DNA from: Beaufortia kweichowensis
Taxonomy: Eukaryota; Chordata; Actinopteri; Cypriniformes; Gastromyzontidae
Length of the DNA: 64,000 nt
Assembly: GCA_019155185.1 (NCBI GenBank)
Contig: CM032801.1
Coordinates: 1,222,761 to 1,286,760 of the forward strand
Direction: 5' to 3'
The position numbers and the translations under genes were made by a program. Position 1 is the stretch's first letter, and each line of letters starts with the position of its first letter. A model generated the notes under the pieces. It had not been told where the DNA came from. It made no database searches and saw only the letters and a program-made list of their open reading frames with translations. This document shows, piece after piece, positions 1 through 15,000 of the stretch.

Positions 1-3000
1 CTGTTTTCTGACTAGATCAGTAATATACCCACTAATTTCATCAAAAACAGCATGTTTGGATGCAAAATGCATTCAATTGAAAAGCAGGTTTGCACTAAAA
101 CTGATGTTTTCAAAATGCATTTACGGATGATACATTCCACTTAAACTGTAAAATACATGTTTTCCATGATCAGTAATATATCGCTAATTTCACAGGTTTG
201 ATGCAAAATGCATTAGCATTCTAAAATTAGCCTACAAAACATGTTTTCTTTACAATTACATGATTCTGTAAATGATTCCCACAAAGAATTGTATCCTGTG
301 AACAAAGCGGAGTTTCTGAGCGTTTCTCATCCAGAGCTTCTTATTAGCACTGAAACTGCTTAAAATACATATTTTCTAACATGATCAGTAATATACTCAC
401 TAATTTCAATAAAAAACAGAAGGTTTGGATGCAAAATGCATTCACATGATAAATTCCATGAAATCGCTAGTCATTTCTCATGAGCAGTAACATTGCTTAG
501 AAAACATGTTTTTCTTTTCAATTACATGATTCTGTAAATGTTTCCATAAAGAACTGTATCCTGTGACTCAAAGGGGAGTTTCTGAGCATTTCTCATCCAG
601 AGCTTCTTATTAGCACTGAAACTGCTTACAATACATGTTTTCTGAACATGATCAGTAATATACTCACTAATTTAAAAAAAACACATCAGGTTTGGATGCA
701 AAATGCATTCACATGATACATTCCATTAAATCGCTAGTCACTTCTCATTAGCACTAAAACTGATTAGAAAACATGTTTTTTCTTTACAATTACATGATTC
801 TGTAAATGTTTCCACAAAGAATTGTATCCCTGTGAACAAAGCGGAGTTTCTGAGCATTTCTCATCCAGAGCTTATTAGCACTGAAACTGCTTGCAATACA
901 TGTTTTCTGACATGATCAGTAATATACTCACTAATTTCAATAAAAACAGCAGGTTTGGATGCAAAATACATTCACATGATACATTCCATGAAATCGCTAG
1001 TCACTTCTCATTAGCACTAATACTGCTTAGAAAAACTTAGAAAACATGTTTTCTTTAAAATTACATGATTCTGTAAATGTTTCCACAAAGAACTGTATCC
1101 CGTGATCAAAGCGGAGTTTCTGAGCGTTTCTCATCAGAGCTTCTTATTAGCACTGAAACTGCTTACAATACATGTTTTCTGAACAGATCAGTAATATACT
1201 CACTAATTTCAATAAAAACAGCAAGTTTGGATGCAAAATGCATTCACATGATACATTCCATGAAATCGCTAGTATCTCATTAGCACTTACATGTTTTCTT
1301 TGCATACAATTCTGTTTCCACAAAGAACTGTATCCCGTGATCAAAGAGGAGTTTCTGATGTTTCTCATCCAGAGCTTACATTTAGCATGAAACTGCTTGC
1401 AATACATGTTTTCTGACCAGATCAGTAATATACTCACTAATTTCAATAAAATTAAAGCAAGTTTGGATGCAAAATGCATTAACATGATGCATCCATGAAA
1501 GCTAGTCACTTCTCATTAGCACTAAATCTGCCTAGAAAACATGTTTTCTTTACAATTACATGATTCTGTAAATGTATCCACAAAGAACTGATCCTGTGAA
1601 CAAAGCTGAGTTTCTGAGCGTTTCTCAACCAGAGCTTCTTATTAGCACTTATACTGCTTGCAATACATGTTTTCTGACATGACAATATACTCTAAATTAA
1701 AAAAAAAAAAACCCAGCAGGTTTGGATGCAAAATGCATAGTCACTTCTCTTTAGCTGTAACATTGCTTAGAAAAAGTTTTCTTTACAATTACATGATTCT
1801 GTAAATGTTTCCACAAAGAACTGTAATCCCCTGAACAAAGCGGAGTTTCTGAGCGTTTCTCATTCAGAGCTTCTTATTAGCACTTAAACTGCTTACAATA
1901 CATGTTTTCTAACCAGATCAGTACTATACTCACTCATTTCAATAAAACAGCAAGTTTGGATGCAAAATGCATTCACATGATACATTCTATGAAATCGCTA
2001 GTCAAATCTCATTAGCACTAAAACTGCCTAGAAAAACATGTTTTCTTTACAATTACATGATTGATGTCTGTAATGATTCCACAAAGAACTGTATCCCGTG
2101 ATCATAGCGGAGTTTCTGAGCGTTTCTCATTCAGAGCTTCTTATTAGCTCTTAAACTGCTTACAATACATGTTTTCTAACCAGATCAGTAATATACTTAC
2201 TAATTTAAAAAAACCCAGCATGTTTGGATGCAAAATGCATTAACATGATACCTTCCATGAAATCGCTAGTCACTTCTCATTAGCACTAAAACCGCCTACA
2301 AAACATGCTTAGAAAACATTTTTCTTTACAATAAAATGATTCTGTAAATGTTCCCACAAAGAAATGTTTCCCATGAACAAAGCGGAGTTACTGAGCGTTT
2401 CTCATCAAGAGCTTCTTATTAGCACTGAAACTGCTTGCAATACATGTTTTCTGACATGATCAGTAATATACTCACTAATTAATAAAAAAAAACAGGAGGT
2501 TTGGATGCAAAATGCATTCACATGATATATTCCATGAAATCGCTAGTCACTTTTCATTAGCACTAAAACTGGTTAGAAAACATGTTTTCTTTCCAATTAC
2601 ATGATTCTTTAAATGGTTCCATAAAGAACTGCATCCTGTTACTAAAGCAGAGTTTCTGAGCTTTTCTCATCCAGAGCTGCTTATTTAGCACTGAAACTGC
2701 TTTGCAAATATATGTTTTCTGACCAGATCAGTAATATACTCACTAATTTCAGTAATATACCAAAAAAAAACAAGCAGGTTTGGATGCAAAATGCATTCAC
2801 ATGATACATTCCATGAAATCGCTAGTAGTGACTAGCAGTAACATTGCTTAGAAAACACTGTGCAATTTCTTTACAATTACAGTATTCTTTAAATGTTTCC
2901 ACTGCCTAGAAAAAAAAACTGTATCCTGTTACTAAAGAGGAGTTTCTGAGCGTTTCTCATCCAGAGCTGCTTATTAGTACTGAAACTGCTTACAATACAT

Positions 3001-6000
3001 GTTTTCTAACCAGATCAGTACTATACTCACTAATTTCAATAAAAAACAGCAGGTTTGGATGCAAAATGCATTCACATGATACATGCCATGAAATCGCTAG
3101 TCACTTCTCATTAGCAGTAACATTGCTTAGAAAACATGTTTTCTTTACAATTACATGATTCTTTAAATGATTCCACAAAGAACTGTATCCTGTTTCTAAA
3201 GAGGAGTTTCTGAGCATTTCTCATCCAGAGCTTCTTATTAGCACTTAACCTGCTTAACAATACGTTTTCTGATCAGATCAGTAATATACTTAATAATTTC
3301 AATGCAAAATGCATTAACATGATATATTCCATGAAATCGCTAGTCACTTCTCATTAGCACTAAAACTGCCTAGAAAACATGTTTTCTTTAACAATTACAT
3401 GATTGTGTAAATATTTCCATAAAACACTGTATCCCTGTTACATACAGAGATTTCTGAGCGTTTTCATGCTTATTAGCACTGAAACTGCTTGCAATACATG
3501 TTTTCTGACATGATCAGTAATATACTCACTAATTTCAATAAAACAGCAAGTTTGGATGCAAAATGCATTCACATGATACATTCCATGAAATCGCTAGTCA
3601 CTTCTCATTAGCAGTTATACTGGTTGCAGTAAATGTTTCCACAAAGAACTGTATCCCGTGATCAAAGCGGAGTTTCTGAGCGTTTCTCATCCAGAGCTTC
3701 TTATTTAGCACTGAAACTGCTTGCAATACATGTTTTCTGACCAGATCAGTAATATACTCACTAATTTCAATAAAAACAGCAAGTTTGGATGCAAAATGCA
3801 TTAACATGATGCATTATGAAATCGCTAGTCACTTCTCATTAGCACTAAATCTGCCTAGAAAACATGTTTTCTTTACAATTACATGATTCTGTAAATGTAT
3901 CCACAAAGAACTGGATCCTGTGAACGAAACTGAGTTTCTGAGCGTTTCTCAACCAGAGCTTCTTATTAGCACTTATACTGCAATACATGTTTTCTGGACA
4001 TGAATATTTGGATGCAAAATGCATAGTCACTTCTCTTTAGCACTAACATTGCTTAGAAAACATGTTTTCTTTACAATTACATGATTTTAAATGATTCCAC
4101 AAAGAACTGTAATCCCGTGAACAAAGCGGAGTTTCTGAGCGTTTCTCATCCAGAGCTTTATTAGCACTTAAACTGCTTGCAATATATGTTTTCTGACATG
4201 ATCAGTAATATACTCACTAATAAAAAAAACAGCAAGTTTGGATGCAAAATGCATTAGTCACTTCTCTTTAGCTAGTAACATTGCTATAACTAGAAAACAT
4301 GTTTTCTTTACAATTACATGATTCTGTAAATGTTTCCACAAAGAACTGTATCCCGTGATCAAAGCGGAGTTTCTGAGCGTTTCTCATTCAGAGCTTCTTA
4401 TTAGCTCTTAAACTGCTTACAATACATGTTTTCTAACCAGATCAGTAATATACTTACTAACAGCATGTTTGGATGCAAAATTTAACATGATACCTTCCAT
4501 GAAATCGCTAGTCAATTCTCATTAGCACTATGCAGGTTTGCCTACAAAACATGTTTTCTTTACAATAGAAAAATGTTTTCTGTAAATGTTCCCACAAAGA
4601 AATGTTTCCATGAACAAAGCGGAGTTTCTGAGCGTTTCTCATCAAGAGCTTCTTATTAGCACTGAAACTGCTTGCAATACATGTTTTCTGACATGATCAG
4701 TAATATACTCACTAATTTAAAAAAAACAGCAAGTTTGGATGCAAAATGCATTCACATGATATATTCCATGAAATCGCTAGTCACTTTTCATTAGCACTAA
4801 AAACTTAGCAAAACATGCTTTTTCTTTTCCAATTACATGATTCTTTAAATGTTTCCATAAAAGAACTGTATCCATGTTACTAAAGCAGAGTTTCTGAGCT
4901 GAGCGTTTCTCATCCAGAGCTTCTTATTTAGCACTGAAACTGCTTGCAATACATGTTTTCTGACCAGATCAGTAATATACTCACTAATTTCAATAAAACA
5001 AGCAGGTTTGGATGCAAAATGCATTCACATGATACATTCCATGAAATCGCTAGTCACTTCTCATTAGCAGTAATACTGCTTAGAAAACATGTTTTCTTTT
5101 ACAATTACAGTATTCTTTAAATGTTTCCACAAAGAACTGTATCCCTGTTACAAAGCGGAGTTTCTGAGCGTTTCTCATCCAGAGCTTCTTATTTAGCACT
5201 GAAACTGCTTGCAATACATGTTTTCTGACCAGATCAGTAATATACTTACTAATTTCAATAAAAACAGCAAGTTTGGATGCAAAATGCATTAACATGATAC
5301 ATTCTATGAAATCGCTAGTCACTTCTCATTAGCACTAAATCTGCCTAGAAAACATGTTTTCTTTACAATTACATGATTCTGTAAATGATTCCACAAAGAA
5401 CTGTATCCTGTGAACAAAAGTTTCTGAGTTTCTGATCCAGAGCTTCTTATTTAGCACCAGAGCTTGCAATACATTATTAGCAATATACTCACTAATTTCA
5501 ATACATGTTTTGCAAAATGACATGATCAGTAATATAGTCACTCTAATTTCACTAAAACTGCCTTAGAAAACATGTTTGGATGCAAAATGATTCTGTACAT
5601 GATATCCGTGATGAGTTTCTGAGCGTTTCTCAATCAGAGATTCTTATTAGTCACTTCTCATTAGCAGTAATTATACTGGTTTTGCAGTAAATTTCCATGT
5701 AAAAACTTTGTATCCTGTAAATGTTTCCACAAAGAACTGTATCCCGTGATCAAAGCGGAGTTTCTTAGCATTTCTCATCCAGAGCTTCTTTTTACCACTT
5801 AAACTGCTTACAATACATGTTTTCTGACATGATCAGTAATATACTCACTAATTTCAAAAAAACAGCAGGTTTGGATGCAAAATGCATAGTCACTTCTCTT
5901 TAGCAGTAACATTGCACTAGCCTAAAAAATATGTTTTCTTTACAATTACATGATTCTGTAAATGTTTCCACAAAGAACTGTATCCTGTGAACAAAGCGGA

Positions 6001-9000
6001 GTTCCTGAGCGTTTCTCATCCAGAGCTTCTTATTTAGTACTGAAACTGCTTGCAATATATGTTTTCTAACATGATCAGTAATATACTCACTAATTTCAAT
6101 AAAACAGCAAGTTTGGATGCAAAATGCATTAACATGATACATTCTATGAAATCGCTAGTCACTTCTCATTAGCACTATAACTGCCTAGAAAACATGTTTC
6201 TTTACAATTACATGATTCTGTAAATGTTTCCAAAAAGAACTGTATCCTGTTACTAAAGCGGAGTTTCTGAGCATTTCTCATCCAGAGCTACTTATTAGCA
6301 CTGAAACTGCTTACAATACATGTTTTTTCTAACATGATCAGTAATATACACTAATTTAAAAAATAGCATGTTTGGATGCAAAATGCATTAACATGATATA
6401 TTCCATGAAATCGCAGTCACTTCTCAGTAGCACTAAAACTGCCTCAAAAGCATGTTTTCTTTTACAAAATGATTCTGTAAATGTTTCCACAAAACATGTG
6501 AACTCGGAGTTTCTGAGCGTTTCTCACAAGAGCTTCTTATTAGCACTGAAACTGCTTGCAATACAAATGTAATATACCTCACTAACAAAGAAGTTTGTTT
6601 CCATGATACATTCCATGAAATCGCTAGTCACTTCTTTAGCAGTTATACTGGTTGCAGTAAATGTTTCCACAAAGAACTGTATCCCGTGATCAAAGCGGAG
6701 TTTCTGAGCGTTTCTCATCCAGAGCTTCTTATTTAGCACTGAAACTGCTTGCAATACATGTTTTCTGACCAGATCAGTAATATACTCACTAATTTCAATA
6801 AAACAGCAAGTTTGGATGCAAAATGCATTAACATGATTTGGTCACTTCTCATGCAAATGCATATCCATGAAATCGCTAGTCACTTCTCATTAGCACTAAA
6901 TCTGCCTAGAAAACATGTTTTCAGGTTTGGATGCAAAATGCATAGTCATGATTAGCACTGTAGAAAAACATGTTTCTTTTACAATTACATGATTCTGTAA
7001 ATGATTCCACAAAGAACTGAATCCTGTGAACAAAGCGGAGTTTCTGAGCGTTTCTCATCCAGAGCTTCTTATTAGCACTTATACTGCTTGCAATATATGT
7101 TTTCTGACATGGACAGTTATACTCACTAATTTAAAAACCCAGCAGGTTTGGATGCAAAATGCATAGTCACTTCTCTTTAGCTGTAACATTGCTTAGAAAA
7201 AAGTTTTCTTTACAATTACATGATTCTGTAAATGTTTCCACAAAGAACTGTAATCCCCTGAACAAAGCGGAGTTTCTGAGCGTTTCTCATTCAGAGCTTC
7301 TTATTAGCACTTAAACTGCTTACAATACATGTTTTCTAACCAGATCAGTACTATACTCACTCATTTCAATAAAAACAGCAAGTTTGGATGCAAAATGCAT
7401 TAACATGATACCTTCCATGAAATCGCTAGTCACTTCTCATTAGCACTAAAACCGCCTACAAAACATGTTTTCTTTACAATTACATGATTCTGTAAATGAT
7501 TCCACAAAGAAACTGTATCCTCAGAGATTAGCACTTAAACTGGAGTTTCTGACCAGCGTAATTTCTCATTCAGAGCTTCTTATTAGCACTTAAACTGCTT
7601 TGCAATACATGTTTTCTGACACATGATCAGTAGTATTAATTTACTAATTTCAATCAAAAACAGCAAGTTTGGATGCAAAATGCATTCACATGATACATTC
7701 CATGAAATCGCTAGTCACTTCTCATTAGCAGTTATACTGGTTGCAGTAAATGTTTCCACAAAGAACTGTATCCCGTGATCAAAGCGGAGTTTCTTAGCAT
7801 TTCACATCCAGAGCTTCTTTTTTACCACTTAAACTGCTTACAATACATGTTTTCTGACATGATCAGTAATATACTCACTAATTAAAAAAAAAAACAGCAG
7901 GTTTGGATGCAAAATGCATAGTCACTTCTCTTTAGCAGTAACATTGCCTAGAAAATATGTTTTCTTATCAATTACATGTTTCCACAAAGAACTGTATCCT
8001 GTGAACGAAGCGGAGTTCCTGAGCGTTTCTCATCCAGAGCTTCTTATTTAGTACTGAAACTGCTTGCAATATATGTTTTCTGACATGATCAGTAATATAC
8101 TCACTAATATAAAAAACAGCAGGTTTGGATGCAAAATGAATTAACATGATACATACTATGAAATCGCTAGTCACTTCTCATTAGCAGTAACATTGCTTAG
8201 AAAACATGTTTTCTTGTCAATTACATGATTCTTTAAATGTTTCCAAAAAGAACTGTATCCTGTTACTAAAGGGGAGTTTCTGAGCATTTCTCATCCAGAT
8301 CTACTTACTGAAACTGCTTACAATACGTTTTCTGATCAGATATACATAATATACATAATAATTTCAATGCAAAATGCATTAACATGATATATTCCATGAA
8401 ATCGCTAGTCACTTCTCATTAGCACTAAAACTGCCTAGAAAACATGTTTTCTTTACAATTACATGATTGTGTAAATATTTCCATAAAACACTGTATCCTG
8501 TTACTAAGGCGGAGATTCTGAGCGTTTCTCATCAAGAGCTGCTTATTAGCACTGAAACTGCTTGCAATACATGTTTTCTGACATGATCAGTAATATACTC
8601 ACTAATTTCAATAAAAACAGCAAGTTTGGATGCAAAATGCATTCACATGATACATTCCATGAAATCGCTAGTCACTTCTCATTAGCAGTTATACTGGTTG
8701 CAGTAAATGTTTCCACAAAGAACTGTATCCCGTGATCAAAGCGGAGTTTCTGAGCGTTTCTCATCCAGAGCTTCTTATTTAGCACTGAAACTGCTTGCAA
8801 TACATGTTTTCTGACCAGATCAGTAATATACTCACTAATTTCAATAAAAACAGCAAGTTTGGATGCAAAATGCATTAACATGATGCATACTATGAAATCG
8901 CTAGTCACTTCTCATTAGCACTAAATCTGCCTAGAAAACATGTTTTCTTTACAATTACATGATTCTGTAAATGTATCCACAAAGAACTGGATCCTGTGAA

Positions 9001-12000
9001 CGAAACTGAGTTTCTGAGCGTTTCTCAACCAGAGCTTCTTATTAGCACTTATACTGCTTGCAATACATGTTTTCTGACATGAATATACTCACTAATTTAA
9101 AAAAACCCCATCAGGTTTGGATGCAAAATGCATAGTCACTTCTCTTTAGCTGTAACATTGCTTAGAAAAAAGTTTTCTTTACAATTACATGATTCTGTAA
9201 ATGTTTCCACAAAGAACTGTAATCCCTGAACAAAGCGGAGTTTCTGAGCGTTTCTCATTCAGAGCTTATTTATTAGCACTTAAACTGCTTACAATACATG
9301 TTTTCTAACCAGATCAGTACTATACTCACTCATTTCAAAAAAACAGCAAGTTTTTGGATGCAAAATGCATTCACATGATACATTCTATTAAAAAATCAGC
9401 AGGTTAGTCAAAATGCATTCTCATTAGCACTAAAACTGCCTAGAAAACATGTTTTCTTTACAATTACATGATTCTGTAAATGATTCCACAAAGAACTGTA
9501 TCCCGTGAACAAAGCGGAGTTTCTGAGCGTTTCTCATTCAGAGCTTCTTATTAGCACTTAAACTGCTTACAATACATGTTTTCTAACCAGATCAGTAATA
9601 TATACTCACTAATTAAAAAAAAAAACAGCAAGTTTGGATGCAAAATGCATTCACATGATATATTCCATGAAATCGCTAGTCACTTCTCATTAGCACTAAA
9701 ACTGGTTAGAAAACATGTTTTCTTTACAATTACATGATTCTGTAAATGTTCCACAAAGAACTGCATCCCTGTGAACAAAGCGGAGTTTCTGAGCGTTTCT
9801 CATCCAGAGCTTCTTATTTAGCACTGAAACTGCTTGCAATACATGTTTTCTGACCAGATCAGTAATATACTCACTAATTTCAAAAAAAAACAGCAGGTTT
9901 GGATGCAAAATGCATTCACATGATACATTCCATGAAATCGCTAGTCACTTCTCATTAGCAGTAACACTGCTTAGAAAACATGTTTTCTTTACAATTACAT
10001 GATTCTTTAAATGATTCCATAAAGAACTGTATCCTGTTACTAAAGAGGAGTTTCTGAGCGTTTCTCATCCAGAGCTGCTTATTAGCACTGAAACTGCTTA
10101 CAATACATGTTTTCTAACCAGATCAGTAATATACTCACTAATTTGGAAAAAAGCAGCAGGTTTGGATGCAAAATGCATTCACATGATACATTCCATGAAA
10201 TCGCTAGTCACTTCTCATTAGCAGTAACATTGCTTAGCAAAAACATGTTTTTCTTTTACTATTACATGATTCTTTAAATGATTCCATAAAAACTGTATCC
10301 CTAAAGAAGGAGTTTCTGATGATTTCTCATCCAGAGCTTCTTATTAGCACTGAAACTGCTTACAATACATGTTTTCTGATCAGATCAGTAGTATACTCAC
10401 TTAATAAAAAACAGCAAGTTTGGATGCAAAATGCATTAACATGATACATTCCATGAAATCGCTAGTCACTTCTCATTAGCACTAAAACTGCCTAGAAAAC
10501 ATGTTTTCTTAACAATTACATGATTCTGTACAATACAGTTTCTGAGCGTTTCTCATCCAGAGCTGCTTATTAGCACTTAAACTGCTTACAATACATGTTT
10601 CATGTTTTCTGACATGATCAGTAATATACTCACTAATTTCAATAAAACAGCAAGTTTGGATGCAAAATGCATTCACATGATACATTCCATGAAATCGCTA
10701 GTCACTTCTCATTAGCACTGCAAAACTGCCTAGAAAACATGTTTTCTTTACAATTACATGATTGCAGTAAATGTTTCCACAAAGAACTGTTTGATCAAAG
10801 CGGAGTTTTAGCATTTCTCATCCAGAGCTTCTTTACTAGCACTTAAACTGCTTACAATACATGTTTTCTGACATGATCAGTAATATACTCACTAATTTAA
10901 AAAAAAACAGCAGGTTTGGATGCAAAATGCATAGTCACTTTCTTTAGCAGTAACATTGCCTAGAAAAAAGTTTTCTTTTCAATTATCATTTAAATGTTTC
11001 CACAAAGAACTGTATCCTGTGAACAAAGCGGAGTTTCTGAGCGTTTCTCATCCAGAGCTTCTTATTTAACTGAAACTGCTTACAATACATGTTTTCTGAC
11101 ATGATCAGTAATATACTCACTAATTTCAAAAAAACAGCAAGTTTGGATGCAAAAATAACATGATACATACTATGAAATCGCTAGTCACTTCTCATTAGCA
11201 GTAACACTGCCTAGAAAACATGTTTTCTTTTACAATTACATGATTCTTTAAATGTTTCCACAAAGAACTGTATCCTGTTATCTAAAAGGGAGTTTCTGAG
11301 CATTTCTCATCCAGAGCTACTTACTGAAACTGCTTACAATAATATGTTTTCTGATCATCAGTAATATACACTAATAAACACAGCAAGTTTGGATGCAAAA
11401 TGCATTAACATGATATGCATTCCATGAAATCGCTAGTCACTTCTCATTAGCACTAAAACTGCCTACAAAAAACATGTTTTCTTTACAATTACATGATTCT
11501 GTAAATGTTTCCACAAAGAACTGTATCCTGTGAACAAAGCGGAGTTTCTGAGCGTTTCTCATCCAGAGCTTCTTATTTAGCACTGAAACTGCTTGCAATA
11601 CATGTTTTCTGACATGATCAGTAATATACTATACTCACTAATTTCAAAAAAATCGCTAGTCACAGCAAGGTTTGGATGCAAAATGCATTCACATGATACA
11701 TTACTATGAAATCATAGTCACTTCTCATTAGCACTAAATCTGCTTAGAAAACATGTTTCTTTACAATTACATGATTCTGTAAATGTTCCACAAAGAACTG
11801 GATCCTGTGACTAAAGCTGAGTTTCTGAGCGTTTCTCATCCAGAGCTTCTTATTAGCACTTAAACTGCTTGCAATATATATGTTTTCTGACATGGACAGT
11901 AATATACTCACTAATTAAAAAAAACCCAGCAGGTTTGGATGCAAAATGCATAGTCACTTCTCTTTAGCTGTATTACATTGCTTAGAAAAAAGTTTTCTTT

Positions 12001-15000
12001 ACAATTACATGATTCTGTAAATGTTTCCACAAAGAACTGTATCCTGTGAACAAAGCGGAGTTTCTGAGCGTTTCTCATTCAGAGCTTCTTATTAGCACTT
12101 AAACTGCTTACAATACATGTTTTCTAACCAGATCAGTACTATACTCACTCATTTCAATAAAAACAGCAAGTTTGGATGCAAAATGCATTCACATGATACA
12201 TTCTATGAAATCGCTAGTCAAATCTCATTAGCACTAAAACTGCCTAGAAAACATGTTTTCTTTACAATTACATGATTCTGTAAATGATTCCACAAAGAAC
12301 TGTATCCCGTGATCATAGCGGAGTTTCTGAGCGTTTCTCATTCAGAGCTTCTTATTAGCTCTTAAACTGCTTACAATACATGTTTTCTAACCAGATCAGT
12401 AATATACTTACTAATTTAAAAAAACCCAGCATGTTTGGATGCAAAATGCATTAACATGATACCTTCCATGAAATCGCTAGTCACTTCTCATTAGCAGTTA
12501 TACTGGTTGCAGTAAATGTTTCCACAAAGAACTGTATCCCGTGATCAAAGCGGAGTTTCTTAGCATTTCACATCCAGAGCTTCTTTTTTACCACTTAAAC
12601 TGCTTACAATACATGTTTTCTGACATGATCAGTAATATACTCACTAATTAAAAAAAAAACAGCAGGTTTGGATGCAAAATGCATAGTCACTTCTCTTTAG
12701 CAGTAACATTGCCTAGAAAATATGTTTTCTTATCAATTACATGTTTCCACAAAGAACTGTATCCTGTGAACGAAGCGGAGTTCCTGAGCGTTTCTCATCC
12801 AGAGCTTCTTATTTAGTACTGAAACTGCTTGCAATATATGTTTTCTGACATGATCAGTAATATACTCACTAATATAAAAAAAACAGCGGCTTTGGATGCA
12901 AAATGAATTAACATGATACATACTATGAAATCGCTAGTCACTTCTCATTAGCAGTAACATTGCTTAGAAAACATGTTTTCTTGTCAATTACATGATTCTT
13001 TAAATGTTTCCAAAAGAACTGTATCCTGTTACTAAAGGGAGTTTCTGAGCATTTCTCATCCAGATCTACTTACTGAAACTGCTTACAATACGTTTTCTGA
13101 TCAGATATACATAATATACATAATAATTTCAATGCAAAATGCATTAACATGATATATTCCATGAAATCGCTAGTCACTTCTCATTAGCACTAAAACTGCC
13201 TAGAAAACATGTTTTTCTTTACAATTACATGATTGTGTAAATATTTCCATAAAACACTGTATCCTGTTACTAAGGCGGAGATTCTGAGCGTTTCTCATCA
13301 AGAGCTGCTTATTAGCACTGAAACTGCTTGCAATACATGTTTTCTGACATGATCAGTAATATACTCACTAATTTCAATAAAACAGCAAGTTTGGATGCAA
13401 AATGCATTCACATGATACATTCCATGAAATCGCTAGTCACTTCTCATTAGCAGTTATACTGGTTGCAGTAAATGTTTCCACAAAGAACTGTATCCCGTGA
13501 TCAAAGCGGAGTTTCTGAGCGTTTCTCATCCAGAGCTTCTTATTTAGCACTGAAACTGCTTGCAATACATGTTTTCTGACCAGATCAGTAATATACTCAC
13601 TAATTTCAATAAAAACAGCAAGTTTGGATGCAAAATGCATTAACATGATGCATACTATGAAATCGCTAGTCACTTCTCATTAGCACTAAATCTGCCTAGA
13701 AAACATGTTTTCTTTACAATTACATGATTCTGTAAATGTATCCACAAAGAACTGGATCCTGTGAACGAAACTGAGTTTCTGAGCGTTTCTCAACCAGAGC
13801 TTCTTATTAGCACTTATACTGCTTGCAATACATGTTTTCTGACATGAGTATATACTCACTAATTTAAAAACCCAGCAGGTTTGGATGCAAAATGCATAGT
13901 CACTTCTCTTTAGCTGTAACATTGCTTAGAAAAAAGTTTTCTTTACAATTACATGATTCTGTAAATGTTTCCACAAAGAACTGTAATCCCCTGAACAAAG
14001 CGGAGTTTCTGAGCGTTTCTCATTCAGAGCTTCTTATTAGCACTTAAACTGCTTACAATACATGTTTTCTAACCAGATCAGTACTATACTCACTCATTTC
14101 AATAAAAACAGCAAGTTTGGATGCAAAATGCATTCACATGATACATTCTATGAAATCGCTAGTCAAATCTCATTAGCACTAAAACTGCCTAGAAAACATG
14201 TTTTCTTTACAATTACATGATTCTGTAAATGATTCCACAAAGAACTGTATCCCGTGATCATAGCGGAGTTTCTGAGCGTTTCTCATTCAGAGCTTCTTAT
14301 TAGCTCTTAAACTGCTTACAATACATGTTTTCTAACCAGATCAGTAATATACTTATAATTTAAAAAACCAGCATGTTTGGATGCAAAATGCATTAACATG
14401 ATACCTTCCATGAAATCGCTAGTCACTTCTCATTAGCACTAAAACTGCCTACAAAACATGTTTTCTTTACAATTAAAATGATTCTGTAAATGTTCCCACA
14501 AAGAAATGTTTCCTGATGAACAAAGCGGAGTTACTGAGCGTTTCTCATCAAGAGCTTCTTATTAGCACTGAAACTGCTTGCAATACATGTTTTCTGACAT
14601 GATCAGTAATATACTCACTAATTTCAAAAAAAACAGCAGGTTTGGATGCAAAATGCATTCACATGATACATTCCATGAAATCGCTAGTCACTTCTCATTA
14701 GCACTAAAACTGGTTAGAAAACATGTTTTCTTTACAATTCCACAAAAGAACTGTTAAATGTTTCCACAAAGAACTGTATCCCATGAACAAATCCATGATA
14801 TCGATTAGTATGTTTGGAGTTTCTGAGCGTTTCTCATTCAGAGCTTCTTATTAGCACTTGAAACTGCTTGCAATACATGTTTTCTGACATGATCAGTAAT
14901 ATACTCACTAATTTCAATAAAACAGCAAGTTTGGATGCAAAATGCATTAACATGATACATTCCATGAAATCGCTAGTCACTTCTCATTAGCACTAAAACT

